A stretch of DNA of 64,000 bases, from assembly GCF_003850565.1 (NCBI RefSeq), contig NZ_CP027706.1, positions 6,262,001-6,326,000 on the forward strand, written 5' to 3'. Under the pieces are notes generated by a model. The model saw only the letters and a list, made by a program, of their open reading frames with translations, searched no databases and was not told the origin of the DNA. A program made the translations under genes and the position numbers. Source of the DNA: Pseudomonas sessilinigenes. GTDB lineage: Bacteria > Pseudomonadota > Gammaproteobacteria > Pseudomonadales > Pseudomonadaceae. This document shows, piece after piece, positions 15,898 through 24,721 of this stretch; position 1 is the first letter of the stretch, and each line of letters starts with the position of its first letter.

Positions 15898-16929
15898 ATG
15901 CTCAAACCCCTGGCCGTCCTGGCCCTGACCGGCGCTTCAGCTTACGCCGCTGCCACGCCCAGCGACCTCGCCGGGGTGTGGACGGGCACCCTGGGAAAAT
16001 CCGCGATCACCGCCTGCTTCAACGCTGCCCCCAACAGCAACGCCAGCTACTACTACCAGCGCTTCGCCACGCCGATCCAGCTGACCCAGGCACAGGCAAG
16101 CGAGCCCTGGATCGAAGACGGCCAGACCGGGTATTGGCAGCTCGACGCGCCCCAGGGCGATCGCCTGAGCGGCACCTGGAGCAAGGCCCCGAGCGACACG
16201 CCATTGCCTCTGCTACTTACCCGCACCAGCACCGAAGGCTGTGGCAGCGATGCCTATAACGCGCCGCTGGAGGCCGCGCCGCTGCCGGTCAAGGTGCAGA
16301 GAAAAGAATTCGCTGGACACCGCTATCAGCTCAGGACCCAGGGCGCCCAGGTCAGCCTCAGGCTGGAGGGCGATGCCCCGGCGCTGAAGAAGATCAATCA
16401 ACAGCTGGAACGTCTGGCCATCAGCCCCGAAGGCCAGGAGGAGTTCTTCAGCGAGCGCCGCGAGTACCTGGGGCGCAATGGCTCCGGCTACACCAGCGAA
16501 ATCACCGTCGAGCCCCAGTACTGGTCGTCGCAATGGATCACCGTCAGGTTTTATCGCTGGTCCGCCGGCATGGGGCGCAACGGCATCAGTTGGGGCCTGC
16601 ACAGCTGGAACCTGAAGACGGGCGAACGCGTCGACCCCTGGACCTGGGTAGGCGGGCGCCAGCAGTGGCACGACCCCTACTCCGGCCAGGTGAAGCTGGC
16701 GCCGGGGTTCGCCGCCTGGCTGGAGAAACAGACCACCGTGGACGAAGGCTGCCCGGCCGTCAGCAGCTACTCGACCTACGACCTGAGCTTCAACACCCAG
16801 GGCTTGCAGCTCTCGACGCCCGCCTACGGTGACGGTTGCGACAATGAGCTGAGCTTCACCTGGGACCAGTTGGCACCGGTGCTGTCGGCCCAGGGCAAGG
16901 CGGCACTGCCGAGTTTGCGCTTGCCTTAG
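15898..16929 (+). CDS. exported protein of unknown function, YxGTxG family, paralogue C
   Basis: Protein of 343 residues with a short signal peptide (LAVLALTGASAYAAA). The mature N-terminus reads WTGTLGKSAITACF (28-41) and YYYQRFATPIQL (51-62), clearly related to the 228-residue protein at 4115-4801. The C-terminal two-thirds (from about residue 140) has a DUF3298/RsiV-like flavour: KKINQQLERL, ISWGLHSWNLKTGERVDPWTW, LELAPVLSAQ-type ending DQLAPVL. Four cysteines suggest disulfides. It probably acts in the periplasm. It stands alone, flanked by the AlaX-like relic and the ben cluster. Function unknown. Confidence 0.75.
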   Translation: MLKPLAVLALTGASAYAAATPSDLAGVWTGTLGKSAITACFNAAPNSNASYYYQRFATPIQLTQAQASEPWIEDGQTGYWQLDAPQGDRLSGTWSKAPSDTPLPLLLTRTSTEGCGSDAYNAPLEAAPLPVKVQRKEFAGHRYQLRTQGAQVSLRLEGDAPALKKINQQLERLAISPEGQEEFFSERREYLGRNGSGYTSEITVEPQYWSSQWITVRFYRWSAGMGRNGISWGLHSWNLKTGERVDPWTWVGGRQQWHDPYSGQVKLAPGFAAWLEKQTTVDEGCPAVSSYSTYDLSFNTQGLQLSTPAYGDGCDNELSFTWDQLAPVLSAQGKAALPSLRLP

Positions 16930-17029
16930 TAGCGCTCACCGCCAGGTGTGAACAGTCTCCAACAGCCGGGCGGCCTTGCCGCTCTCCGGGTCAAGCCTGG
17001 CCACCACACCCGCGGTTCAGCCAGCCGAC

Positions 17030-17803
17030 TCAGCCCAGGTCGCCACCGCCCACCGGCAGCACCGTGCCAGTGATGTAGGAGGCTTCGTCGCTGGCCAGGA
17101 ACAGGATCGCCGCTGCCTGTTCATCGACGCTGCCGTAGCGGTGCATCAGGCTGCTGTCGAGGGTCTGCTCGACGATCTGCTGGTACCAGGCCTGCTCCTC
17201 GGGGCTCGGCTCGGCGCTATTGCGCGGGATACGTCGTGGCGGCGCCTCGGTGCCCCCCGGCGCGGTGGCGTTGACCCGCACGCCACGGCCGGCGGTTTCG
17301 AAGGCCAGGCAGGCGGTGAGTGCGTTGATCCCGCCCTTGGCCGCGCCGTAGGGCACGCGGTTGAGGCTACGGGTGGCGATGGACGAAACGTTGACGATGG
17401 CGCCACGCCCCTGTTCCAGCATCTGCGGCAAGGCAGCGTGGCAGCACCACAGGGTCGGGAACAATGAACGACGCACCTCAGCCTCGATCTCCTGCGGCTG
17501 GTAGTGCTCGAAGGGCTTGGCCCAGATCGTGCCGCCGACGTTGTTGACCAGCACATCGAGGCGACCGAAGTGGGCGATGGCGGCGGCCATGATCCGGCTG
17601 CATTCGGCGTATTGCTCCAGATCGGCGGTCAGGGCCAGGACCGGGTAGCGAGGGCTGAGCTCGGCGGCCAGTTCGAAGACCAGCTCCGAGCGATCCACCA
17701 GAACCACGCGGGCGCCCTCCTCGGCCAGGCGTTCGGCGACACGACGACCGATGCCCTGGGCGGCGCCGGTGACCAGGGCAACTTGGTTGTGGAAGCGGTT
17801 CAT
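17030..17803 (-). CDS. benD: 1,6-dihydroxycyclohexa-2,4-diene-1-carboxylate dehydrogenase
   Basis: Short-chain dehydrogenase of 257 residues that oxidises and decarboxylates the benzoate cis-diol to catechol, with NADH formation. SDR features: nucleotide-binding ALVTGAAQGIGR, VNNVGG, catalytic Ser in NVSSIA and YGAAK (Tyr/Lys). The long sequence ATAPGGTEAPPRRIP after the active site is typical of BenD/XylL. ATG at 17803 has GAGGT upstream; a longer frame from 17851 lacks a good site. Last gene of benABCD, but separated from benC by 157 bp containing a REP pair. Confidence 0.92.
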   Translation of the reverse strand: MNRFHNQVALVTGAAQGIGRRVAERLAEEGARVVLVDRSELVFELAAELSPRYPVLALTADLEQYAECSRIMAAAIAHFGRLDVLVNNVGGTIWAKPFEHYQPQEIEAEVRRSLFPTLWCCHAALPQMLEQGRGAIVNVSSIATRSLNRVPYGAAKGGINALTACLAFETAGRGVRVNATAPGGTEAPPRRIPRNSAEPSPEEQAWYQQIVEQTLDSSLMHRYGSVDEQAAAILFLASDEASYITGTVLPVGGGDLG

Positions 17804-17863
17804 AAAGACCTCGGGGGTGGGGAAAAGATGGCAAGGACAATGCTTGGGCAACGCGCTTCATCC

Positions 17864-17947
17864 GTAGGAGCCGGCTGCCGGCGAAGAAGCCCTTGCACCT
17901 TGCGGCACTCTTGTGGACGCCCTCGCTGGCAGGCCAGCGCCTGCAAC
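17864..17947. repeat. REP pair (BIME-like) between benC and benD
   Basis: GTAGGAGCCGGCTGCCGGCG at 17864-17883 and an opposing CTCGCTGGCAGGCCAGCG at about 17922-17939, each self-complementary, in inverted arrangement. This is the Pseudomonas REP/BIME pattern. It lies inside the otherwise tightly packed ben operon. Confidence 0.6.
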
Positions 17948-17960
17948 GGCGGAATGCCCT

Positions 17961-18974
17961 TCAGGCGGCACTAGCGGCGAATTTCTCATAATAGAAATTC
18001 GCCGGGACAATGCCCTGTTCGCGAATGAACTGGCTCACCGCCTCGACCATCGGCGGCGGCCCGCACAGGTACACGTCCACATCCCCCTGGTTCAGGTGCG
18101 CCGGCTGGATATGCTGGGTCACGTAGCCCTTGTGCGGGTACTGGCTCTCGGGATTGGCCACACAGGTGCTGAAGCTGAACTGGGGGATGCGCCTGGCAAA
18201 GTCCTCCAGGCGATCCAGCGCCACCAGGTCGAAATCATGGGTCACCCCATAAATCAGGTGCAAAGGGTGCTCACTGCCCTGCTCGGCGATCTTCTCCAGC
18301 ATCGCGGTGAACGGCGCCAGCCCGGTGCCACCGGCCAGCAACAGCAAGGGCCGGCGGATGTCCCGCAGGTAGAAGCTGCCCAGGGGCCCGGCCAGGGTCA
18401 TGTTGTCGCCGGCTTTGGCGAGACCGGTGAGGAAGCTGCTCATCAGGCCACCGGGCACATTGCGGATCAGGAAGCTGACCTCGCCATCGCGCTGCAGGGA
18501 GCTGAAGGAGTAGGCCCGGGTCTGCTGGCTTCCGGGCACCCCGAGGTTGACGTACTGCCCCGGCAGGAACGCCAGCTGGCTCAAGGACTCGCCCTTGATC
18601 GACAGGGCGATGGTGCTGTCGGACAGCTGGCGAACCGCACTGATGCGGGCCTGGAAGGTGGCCTGCGCGGCGCGACAGACCTGGGACGAGGCCGGCACCC
18701 GCACCACGCAGTCGCCCAGGGCGCGCATCTGGCAGGTGAGGACGAAACCCTGCTCGACCTCATCGGCGCTCAGGGCGTCTTCGATGTAGTCCTCCCCCAG
18801 CTCGTAGCACCCGGCTTCGGCCAGGCACTTGCAGGTGCCGCAGGCACCGTCGCGGCAGTCCAGGGGAATGTTGATGCCCTGGCGGTAGGCGGCATCGGCC
18901 ACGGTCTCACCGGCATGGGCAGTGATAAAACGGGTCACGCCGTCTTCGAAATTGAGTGCGATTTGATGGCTCAT
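17961..18974 (-). CDS. benC: benzoate 1,2-dioxygenase electron transfer component
   Basis: NADH-dependent reductase of 337 residues feeding electrons to BenAB. The N-terminal plant-type ferredoxin domain has ligands C40, C45, C48 (CRDGACGTC) and C81. A ferredoxin-reductase domain follows, with FAD motif RAYSFSS and NAD-binding LLLAGGTGLAPFTAML, and ends CGPPPMVEAV and FYYEKFAASAA. It starts 10 bp after benB. Length and domain order match the BenC/XylZ class. Confidence 0.95.
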   Translation of the reverse strand: MSHQIALNFEDGVTRFITAHAGETVADAAYRQGINIPLDCRDGACGTCKCLAEAGCYELGEDYIEDALSADEVEQGFVLTCQMRALGDCVVRVPASSQVCRAAQATFQARISAVRQLSDSTIALSIKGESLSQLAFLPGQYVNLGVPGSQQTRAYSFSSLQRDGEVSFLIRNVPGGLMSSFLTGLAKAGDNMTLAGPLGSFYLRDIRRPLLLLAGGTGLAPFTAMLEKIAEQGSEHPLHLIYGVTHDFDLVALDRLEDFARRIPQFSFSTCVANPESQYPHKGYVTQHIQPAHLNQGDVDVYLCGPPPMVEAVSQFIREQGIVPANFYYEKFAASAA

Positions 18975-18984
18975 GGCAGTCGCC

Positions 18985-19473
18985 TCAGAGGTGGTAGATA
19001 TCGACGACCTGGCGAACGTAGTCGTTCTTCAGGATGACTTTCTTGGCCTGGATAAGCGGGTTCTCCCCTCGCAGGTCGAGGGTGTAGAAGCTGCTGCCGA
19101 AGTAGCTGTCCACGGTCTTGTAGCGAAAGCTCAGGGTGTGCCAGTTAAAGCGCAGCTGGCACTGGCCGGCGCCCTGCTCCAGCAGCTCGATATTGCTCAG
19201 GTTATGGGAGGTGCGGGTGTCGGGAATACTGGCGCTGGAGCGCTCGGTCTTGATGCGGAACACCCGGTCTTCCAGGCCGCTGCGGTTGCCGTACCAGATC
19301 AGCGAGATTTCCCGCTGCGGGTCTTCGGTCAACTGGTCGCTGTCGTCCCAGGACGGCATCCAGAAGGTGGCGTCCGGGGCGTAGAGCTCCAGCCAGCGGT
19401 CCCAGTCCTTGTCGTCCAGGTAGCGGGCTTCGCGGTACAGGAAATCGCGCACGGCCTCGTAGGAAATAGTCAT
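18985..19473 (-). CDS. benB: benzoate 1,2-dioxygenase small subunit
   Basis: Beta subunit of the ring-hydroxylating dioxygenase, 162 residues, the usual size. The [20 protein letters not shown] start and WMPSWDDSD region are characteristic of the NTF2-like beta-subunit fold that supports the alpha3beta3 hexamer. ATG overlaps the benA stop by four bases (ATGA), with a strong GGAGGTGG ribosome site inside the end of benA. Confidence 0.95.
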   Translation of the reverse strand: MTISYEAVRDFLYREARYLDDKDWDRWLELYAPDATFWMPSWDDSDQLTEDPQREISLIWYGNRSGLEDRVFRIKTERSSASIPDTRTSHNLSNIELLEQGAGQCQLRFNWHTLSFRYKTVDSYFGSSFYTLDLRGENPLIQAKKVILKNDYVRQVVDIYHL

Positions 19474-20834
19474 TGCACCACCTCCACGTCGATCTGCCGC
19501 GACGCCTCACGCTCAAGGACCGCCAGCAGGGTCTGCTGCCAGTACTTGTGCTGCATCACGAACAGCCCTTCGTCCTCGGTGCGCACGCCGCTGAGAATCG
19601 GTTGCAGGTCGATTTCTTTGGCTGCGTCGTCCGCGCCCCGGACCCAATGCTCGGCGCCGCGAGACATGTCGTTCCAGGCCGTGGTGCTGCCCTGGTAGCC
19701 CTGTTGGCAGGAGCGGAATTCCTCCAGATCGTCCGGGGTGGCCATGCCGCTGACATTGAAGAAGTCCTCGTACTGGCGGATGCGCCGGGCCCGGGCTTCG
19801 TCGCTCTCGCCCCTGGGGGCAATGCAGTAGATGGTGATTTCGGTACGGTCCACGCAGATCGGCCGGGCAATGCGGATCTGCGAGCTGAACTGGTCCATCA
19901 GGTAGACGTTGGGGTACAGGCACAGGTTGCGCGAGTTCTCGATCATCCAGTCGGCCCGGGCCTGGCCGAAATCCCGGGCCAGCTCATCGCGGCGCTCGTA
20001 CAACGGACGATCCTCGGGGTTGGACCAGCGGGTCCAGAGCAGCATGTGGCCTTTGTCGAAGGAGTAGAAACCGCCGCCCTGCTTGGCCCAGGTGCCGGCA
20101 CTCATGGTGCGGATATCTTCCCCGGCCTCGCGCTGCTTGCGCTGGTTCTGGGTGGCGGCGTAGTTCCAGTGCACCGAGCTGACGTGGTAGCCGTCGGCGC
20201 CGTTCTCGGCGGTGAGCTTCCAGTTGCCTTCATAGATATAGCTGGAGGAGCCGCGCAGCACTTCCAGGCCATCGGCGGACTGGTCGACGATCATGTCGAT
20301 GATCTTCGCCGACTCCCCCAGGTGTTCGACCAGGGGCAGCACGTCGGGGTTGAGGCTGGCGAACAGGAAGCCGCGATAGGACTCGAAGCGCGCGACCTGG
20401 GTCAGGTCGTGGGAGCCTTCGCAGTTGAAGCTGGCCGGGTAACCCGCGGCGGCCGGGTCCTTGACCTTGAGCAACTTGCCGGAGTTGTTGAACGTCCAGC
20501 CGTGGAACGGACAGGTGAAGGACGCCTTGTTGCCGGTCTTGTGCCGGCAGAGCATGGCGCCGCGATGACTGCAGGCATTGAGGAAGGCATTGAGCTCGCC
20601 GTGCTTGTTGCGGGCGATGAACACCGGTTGCCGGCCCATGGTGGTGCTGTAGTAGTCGTTGGGGTTGGGGACCTGGCTCTCGTGGGCCAGGTACAGCCAG
20701 TTGCCTTCGAAGATGTGCTGCATCTCCAGGTCGAACAGCCGGGGGTCGGTGAACATCTCCCGCTTGCAGCGGTAGACGCCCTGGTCGGGGTCCTCTTCAA
20801 GCAGGGAATGCAGGTATTCGGGTCGCAGGGACAT
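19470..20834 (-). CDS. benA: benzoate 1,2-dioxygenase large subunit
   Basis: Alpha subunit, 454 residues, that dihydroxylates benzoate at positions 1,2 using O2. Rieske [2Fe-2S] ligands are C88-x-H90 (NACSHRG) and C108-x2-H111 (CPFHGW). The mononuclear iron site is in [14 protein letters not shown] (Asp and two His). ATG at 20834 follows GGAGG nine bases upstream; an upstream in-frame ATG precedes that site and is rejected. First gene of benABCD. The promoter carries two BenR/XylS-type half-sites (20898-20933). Confidence 0.96.
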   Translation of the reverse strand: MSLRPEYLHSLLEEDPDQGVYRCKREMFTDPRLFDLEMQHIFEGNWLYLAHESQVPNPNDYYSTTMGRQPVFIARNKHGELNAFLNACSHRGAMLCRHKTGNKASFTCPFHGWTFNNSGKLLKVKDPAAAGYPASFNCEGSHDLTQVARFESYRGFLFASLNPDVLPLVEHLGESAKIIDMIVDQSADGLEVLRGSSSYIYEGNWKLTAENGADGYHVSSVHWNYAATQNQRKQREAGEDIRTMSAGTWAKQGGGFYSFDKGHMLLWTRWSNPEDRPLYERRDELARDFGQARADWMIENSRNLCLYPNVYLMDQFSSQIRIARPICVDRTEITIYCIAPRGESDEARARRIRQYEDFFNVSGMATPDDLEEFRSCQQGYQGSTTAWNDMSRGAEHWVRGADDAAKEIDLQPILSGVRTEDEGLFVMQHKYWQQTLLAVLEREASRQIDVEVVQ

Positions 20835-20870
20835 GGCAGCCGCCTCCATTGTTTTTATTCAGGCAGGGTC

Positions 20871-20899
20871 ATGCTAGGACGCGGTTGCCGTGGGCAATA
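20871..20899 (-). promoter_or_regulatory. benA promoter, -35/-10
   Basis: On the minus strand TATTGC (20899-20894), 17 bp, TAGCAT (20876-20871), about 35 bp before the benA start. The -35 overlaps the proximal GGATA half-site by two bases, the same geometry as the XylS-activated Pm promoter of TOL plasmids. Weak hexamers fit an activator-dependent promoter. Confidence 0.55.
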
Positions 20900-20933
20900 T
20901 CCACTGCCTGCAGACCTGTATCCGTTTTCTGCA
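20898..20933 (-). promoter_or_regulatory. BenR binding sites, tandem TGCA-N6-GGATA
   Basis: Reading towards benA: TGCA-GAAAAC-GGATA (20933-20919) and TGCA-GGCAGT-GGATA (20912-20898), two perfect half-sites with a 21-bp period. TGCA-N6-GGNTA is the established half-site for XylS and BenR. The adjacent benR encodes the matching AraC-family activator. Confidence 0.8.
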
Positions 20934-20934
20934 A

Positions 20935-21050
20935 AGGCCCTGGAGCCGCTACGACCTTGAGGCTGGTGCAGGTTCGGCTGAAGATCGCCAGGCAAGGTCC
21001 TGCGGACCTTTGCGCAGCCTCGCGGGCTCGGCAGCGGCTACAGCCGCCGG
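20935..21050. repeat. REP-like palindromic repeat between benA and benR
   Basis: The stretch includes GGAGCCGCTACGACC, AAGGTCCTGCGGACCTTTGC (self-complementary AAGGTCC/GGACCTT at 20995-21010) and GGGCTCGGCAGCGGCTACAG. It resembles the second common P. fluorescens-type repeat (GCTGCCGA..GGCTGCG). It sits just upstream of the BenR sites and may end benR transcription. Confidence 0.5.
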
Positions 21051-21075
21051 GCCGAGAGGTGGGTCCATCAAAGGC

Positions 21076-22032
21076 TCAGTGGCGACGTTTGAGGGTATCG
21101 GAGGGCAATTCGCCGTATTGCTGGCGGTAGCTTTGGGCAAAACGCCCCAGGTGCAGGAAGCCGAAATCCAGGGCCAGCTCGGTGACGTTGCGCACCGGGC
21201 TTTGCGGGTCGCTGAGGCAGGCGTGTATCCGTTGCAGCTTCTGCTGGCGGATGTAGCTCTTCGGCGTGGTGCGGGCGTTACGCTCGAACAGGCCGTACAG
21301 CGAGCGCAGGCTCATGCGCGCCTGTTGCGCCAGTTCCTCGCAGCCGATGTCGTGCTTGAGGTTGCGCTCGATATAGTCGGCAATCCGTTCGAAGGTCGCC
21401 GCCGAGGCGCCCAGGGCATCACGCTGCACGTTGGTCTGCATCAGCCCCAGCAGTTTGCCCGCCAGGATCTGCGCGTAATGCGCCTGGACCTTGGGCAGGG
21501 TTTGCCGGGCTTCGGCCTCCTGGCACAACAGGCTCAGCAAGGGCACGAAGCCTTCCAGGTCCTGCAGTCGATAACGCGGCTGGAGAAAGCGCACGCCCTG
21601 CCTTGGGTACTGCCAACGCTGCTCCTGGCAGGCGCTCTCCAGCAGGCGGGTAGGAATCTTGATGATGAATTTTTCGCAGTCGGCGGAATAGGTCAGGTCC
21701 ACCGGATCATCGGGGTTGATCAGCAGCAGTTCCCCCGGGGCGAAACAGTGCTCCTGGCCTGGACCGCGCCACAGGCATTGGCCATGAAGCAGCACTTGCA
21801 GGTGGTAGACGCTTTCCAGGGCCGGCGAAGTGACGCGCACACTGCCGCCGTAGCTGATGCTGCACAGATCCAGGCTGGCCAGGGTCCGGTGCTGGAGGCT
21901 GGCCTGGGGGTGGCCGGCCCGGGGCAGGCGAATGCAATGGCTGCCCACGTGCTGGTTGACGTAACCGGATACGGCATAAGGATCGGCTTGAACAAACACG
22001 CTGCTGCGCTGGCTCAACAGAGGCATCTGCAT
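21076..22032 (-). CDS. benR: AraC/XylS-family activator of the ben operon
   Basis: Regulator of about 318 residues. The N-terminal effector part has SSVFVQADPYAVSGYVNQHV and GELLLINPDDPVDLTYS, which I recognise from BenR/XylS. The C-terminal double helix-turn-helix includes ARMSLRSLYGLFERNARTTP and NVTELALDFGFLHLGRFAQ. It activates benABCD with benzoate. ATG at 22032 (MQMPLLSQRSSVF) matches the family; a GTG frame from 22125 extends it without homology. Same strand as benA with 241 bp between coding regions, holding the target sites. Confidence 0.92.
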   Translation of the reverse strand: MQMPLLSQRSSVFVQADPYAVSGYVNQHVGSHCIRLPRAGHPQASLQHRTLASLDLCSISYGGSVRVTSPALESVYHLQVLLHGQCLWRGPGQEHCFAPGELLLINPDDPVDLTYSADCEKFIIKIPTRLLESACQEQRWQYPRQGVRFLQPRYRLQDLEGFVPLLSLLCQEAEARQTLPKVQAHYAQILAGKLLGLMQTNVQRDALGASAATFERIADYIERNLKHDIGCEELAQQARMSLRSLYGLFERNARTTPKSYIRQQKLQRIHACLSDPQSPVRNVTELALDFGFLHLGRFAQSYRQQYGELPSDTLKRRH

Positions 22033-22167
22033 GATCGGCTCACTCTGATGGTTCTTCTCGGATCGGCGTTCAGGCTCGCAATCCAGGCTCGTCAGGCCCG
22101 GCATAACGGCAAAGGCCACGGGCACCTGGGTCGGTGCTCCGTGGCCGGGCCAGGCGTGGTCGGCGGC

Positions 22168-23097
22168 TCAATCCTCCAGAGCGCGGACTCGCTCGTGACG
22201 CTGCTGTTCATCAGGTTGGGCCGAAGACTGCAGGGTGAAGTCGAAGTGGATCTCGGCGAAGCGCCCGCTGACGCCCAGTTCCCTGGCCCGGGCCTGGTCT
22301 TCGCTGAAGGTGATCTGGGCGATCAACTCGTCACGGGTGGCATAGGCGAAATCGTCGTGCAGGTACTGGTCGCCGTCCAGGTTGATCTGGGTGGTCAGGT
22401 GGCGATGATCGTCTGCGCTGATGAAGAAGTGGATGTGCGCCGGGCGCTGGCCATGGCGCCCCAGTTGGTCCAGCAGTTGCTGGGTCGGGCCATCCGGCGG
22501 GCAGCCGTAGCCCGACGGTACGATGCTGCGAAAGCGATAGCGGCCTTCGGCGTCGGTGACGATGCGCCGGCGCAGGTTGAATTCCGACTGGCTGCCGTCG
22601 AAGTAGGAATAGGTGCCGCCGGTGTTGGCGTGCCAGACATCGACGATGGCGCCGGCCAGGGGTTGCCCTGCGGTGTTGGTGACCTGGCCTTGCATGAACA
22701 GCACGACCCCCGGATCGAGCCCGTCGTCCAGGCGTGCTTCGCCCTGGCTCAGGGGTGCACCGGCCACGTACAACGGGCCCTCGATGGTGCGCGGGGTACC
22801 ACCGGTCTTGCCGGCCTGCTCATCGGCGGCATCCATCAGCAAGTCCAGGTAATGCTCCAGGCCCAGGCCAGCAGCCAGCAGGCCGGCTTCCTGGCGGGCA
22901 CCCAGGACATTGAGGTAGTTGACGGCCTTCCAGAACTCCTCTGGAGTCACTTGCAGGTCTTCGATGATGTTCACCGTGTCCCGCAGGATGCGGTGCATGA
23001 GGGCCTTGGCCCGTGGGTTGCCGCCTTCGGTGAACTGGCCGCTGGCTTCCTCAAGGAACTTCTGGGCGCTGGCGGTGTGGGAAATCCTGACGTTCAT
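22168..23097 (-). CDS. catA: catechol 1,2-dioxygenase
   Basis: Intradiol ring-cleavage enzyme of 309 residues converting catechol to cis,cis-muconate with O2. The N-terminal helical linker and dimerisation part is followed by the beta-sandwich. Fe(III) ligands lie in GGTYSYFDG (Tyr), VPSGYGCPPDGP (Tyr) and RPAHIHFFIS (two His). Starts MNVRISHTASAQKFLEEASG with GAGGATCG upstream. Third gene of catBCA, 51 bp after catC. Confidence 0.95.
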   Translation of the reverse strand: MNVRISHTASAQKFLEEASGQFTEGGNPRAKALMHRILRDTVNIIEDLQVTPEEFWKAVNYLNVLGARQEAGLLAAGLGLEHYLDLLMDAADEQAGKTGGTPRTIEGPLYVAGAPLSQGEARLDDGLDPGVVLFMQGQVTNTAGQPLAGAIVDVWHANTGGTYSYFDGSQSEFNLRRRIVTDAEGRYRFRSIVPSGYGCPPDGPTQQLLDQLGRHGQRPAHIHFFISADDHRHLTTQINLDGDQYLHDDFAYATRDELIAQITFSEDQARARELGVSGRFAEIHFDFTLQSSAQPDEQQRHERVRALED

Positions 23098-23148
23098 GAT
23101 CGATCCTCATCTTGTACTTATTAGAGTGGTGAACGGGCTGGCACGGAC

Positions 23149-23439
23149 TCAGCGGTCATCCTCATGAATGGAAGAAGGATGCCTGCACATGGCGTCGACT
23201 TCGATGGCCATGTACGGATACAGCGGTAGTTGCATCAGGGTGTCGTGCAGTTCCTGCACGCTGTCGACATCGAACACGCTGTAGTTGGCGTACAGCCCGG
23301 CGATGCGCCACAAGTGGCGCCACTTGCCCGCGGCCTGCAGGCGCTGGGCCAGGGCTTTCTCGTCGGCCTTCAGCTGCGCGGCGCGCTCGGGATTCATGTC
23401 CAGCGGCAGGTTCACGGTCATCTTGACGTGGAATAGCAT
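23149..23439 (-). CDS. catC: muconolactone delta-isomerase
   Basis: Small cytoplasmic isomerase of 96 residues converting muconolactone to beta-ketoadipate enol-lactone. Family signatures MLFHVKMTVNLPLDM at the start and WRIAGLYANYSVFDVDS in the middle; ends LPLYPYMAIEVDAMCRHPSS. Length matches the decameric CatC family. It begins 10 bp after catB with an AGGAGGG ribosome site. Confidence 0.95.
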   Translation of the reverse strand: MLFHVKMTVNLPLDMNPERAAQLKADEKALAQRLQAAGKWRHLWRIAGLYANYSVFDVDSVQELHDTLMQLPLYPYMAIEVDAMCRHPSSIHEDDR

Positions 23440-23449
23440 GGGGCCCTCC

Positions 23450-24598
23450 TCAGGCGTGATGCAGCACGGGGGTGGTCTTGTCGCGGCGGAAGAACGCCAG
23501 CCGCTGTTCGTCCAGGCTCAGGCCGAGGCCCGGCGCCGTCGACAGGTGCAAGTGGAAGTCACGGTATTGCGGTGGTTCGACGAGGATGTCCTCGGTCAAC
23601 AGCAACGGCCCGAACAGTTCGGTATCCCAGCTCAGCTTGTTCAAGGTCAGGAAGGCATGGGCGGAGGCCAGGGTGCCGATGCCGCCTTCAAGCATGGTCC
23701 CGCCGTAGAGGCCGATACCCGCAGCTTCTGCGATGGCGGCGGTACGCAGGACGGCCCGGGGGCCACCGTTCTTGGCGATCTTCAAGGCAAATACCGAGGC
23801 GGCCCCTTCGCGGGCCAGGTTGAAGGCGTCTTCCACGCATTCAATGGACTCATCGGCCATGATCGGCGCCGGGCTGCTGGCATTCAGGCGCACCATGCCG
23901 GCGCGGTTGTTGCGCGAGATGGGCTGCTCGATCAGGTCGATACCGTTGTCGCCCAGGATGCGACAGGCGCGCAACGCCACCGCTTCGTCCCAGGCCTGGT
24001 TGACATCGACCCGTACGCTGGCGCGCTCACCCAGGGCCTTCTTGATGGCGATCACGTGGGCCAGGTCGCGGTCCACTTCACCGGCGCCGATCTTCAGCTT
24101 GAAGATGCGGTGACGGCGCAGGTCGAGCATTTTCTCGGCTTCGGCAATGTCCCTGGCGGTGTCGCCACTGGCCAGGGTCCAGGCCACCGGCAGGGCATCG
24201 CGCACCCGGCCGCCCAGCAACTCGCTGACCGGCAGGCCGAGACGCTTGCCCTGGGCGTCGAGCAGCGCGGTCTCGATACCCGACTTGGCGAAGGTGTTGC
24301 CGCGGATGCTCTGCTCCAGGCGCAGCATGGCAGCGTTGATGTTGCTGGCATCCTGGCCGATCAGCAGCGGTGCGAAGAAGCGGTCGATATTGGTCTTGAT
24401 GCTGTCCGGGCTTTCGTTGCCATAGGCCAGGCCACCGATGGTGGTGGATTCCCCCAGGCCTTCGATGCCATCGGCACAACGCAGGCGGATCAGCACCAGG
24501 GTCTGGTTCTGCATGGTGTGCATGGCCAGCTTGTGGGGGCGAATGGTCGGCAGATCGACGATGATCGTTTCGATCGATTCAATGGCAGAAGCGTGCAT
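23450..24598 (-). CDS. catB: muconate cycloisomerase
   Basis: Enolase-superfamily enzyme of about 382 residues converting cis,cis-muconate to muconolactone. The lid begins IETIIVDLPTIRPHKLAMHT. Catalytic K-x-K is in IFKLKIG, metal ligands in VRVDVNQAWDE, LIEQPIS and IMADESIE, and the final lysine in FALKIAKNGG. The frame opens at a TTG at 24664, but the family N-terminus and spacing favour ATG 24598 (24604 also possible). First gene of catBCA, divergent from catR. Confidence 0.93.
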   Translation of the reverse strand: MHASAIESIETIIVDLPTIRPHKLAMHTMQNQTLVLIRLRCADGIEGLGESTTIGGLAYGNESPDSIKTNIDRFFAPLLIGQDASNINAAMLRLEQSIRGNTFAKSGIETALLDAQGKRLGLPVSELLGGRVRDALPVAWTLASGDTARDIAEAEKMLDLRRHRIFKLKIGAGEVDRDLAHVIAIKKALGERASVRVDVNQAWDEAVALRACRILGDNGIDLIEQPISRNNRAGMVRLNASSPAPIMADESIECVEDAFNLAREGAASVFALKIAKNGGPRAVLRTAAIAEAAGIGLYGGTMLEGGIGTLASAHAFLTLNKLSWDTELFGPLLLTEDILVEPPQYRDFHLHLSTAPGLGLSLDEQRLAFFRRDKTTPVLHHA

Positions 24599-24684
24599 GT
24601 CCATACCCGTCAGGTTCTTGAAGTTCTGCCAGCGATTCTGTCCCGGCTTTTTCTGGGGTTCCAATATAGAATTGGTCTGGCTTG

Positions 24685-24699
24685 ATACCTAAAAGGTAT
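24685..24699. promoter_or_regulatory. CatR operator palindrome
   Basis: ATACC-TAAAA-GGTAT, a perfect inverted repeat in the catB-catR divergent region, matching the LysR-type T-N11-A pattern and the CatR recognition-binding site as I recall it from P. putida. On the minus strand TAGGTA (24691-24686), 17 bp, TATATT (24668-24663) could be the catB -35/-10, so CatR bound here would contact polymerase. Confidence 0.7.
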
Positions 24700-24721
24700 G
24701 CAAAGCCACCAAGGAGGAATC

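Noticed and set aside
20890..23124. 744-codon plus-strand open frame across benR and catA
   Set aside because: Antisense shadow of two clearly recognised genes; low-complexity Q/A/G-rich translation and no ribosome site.
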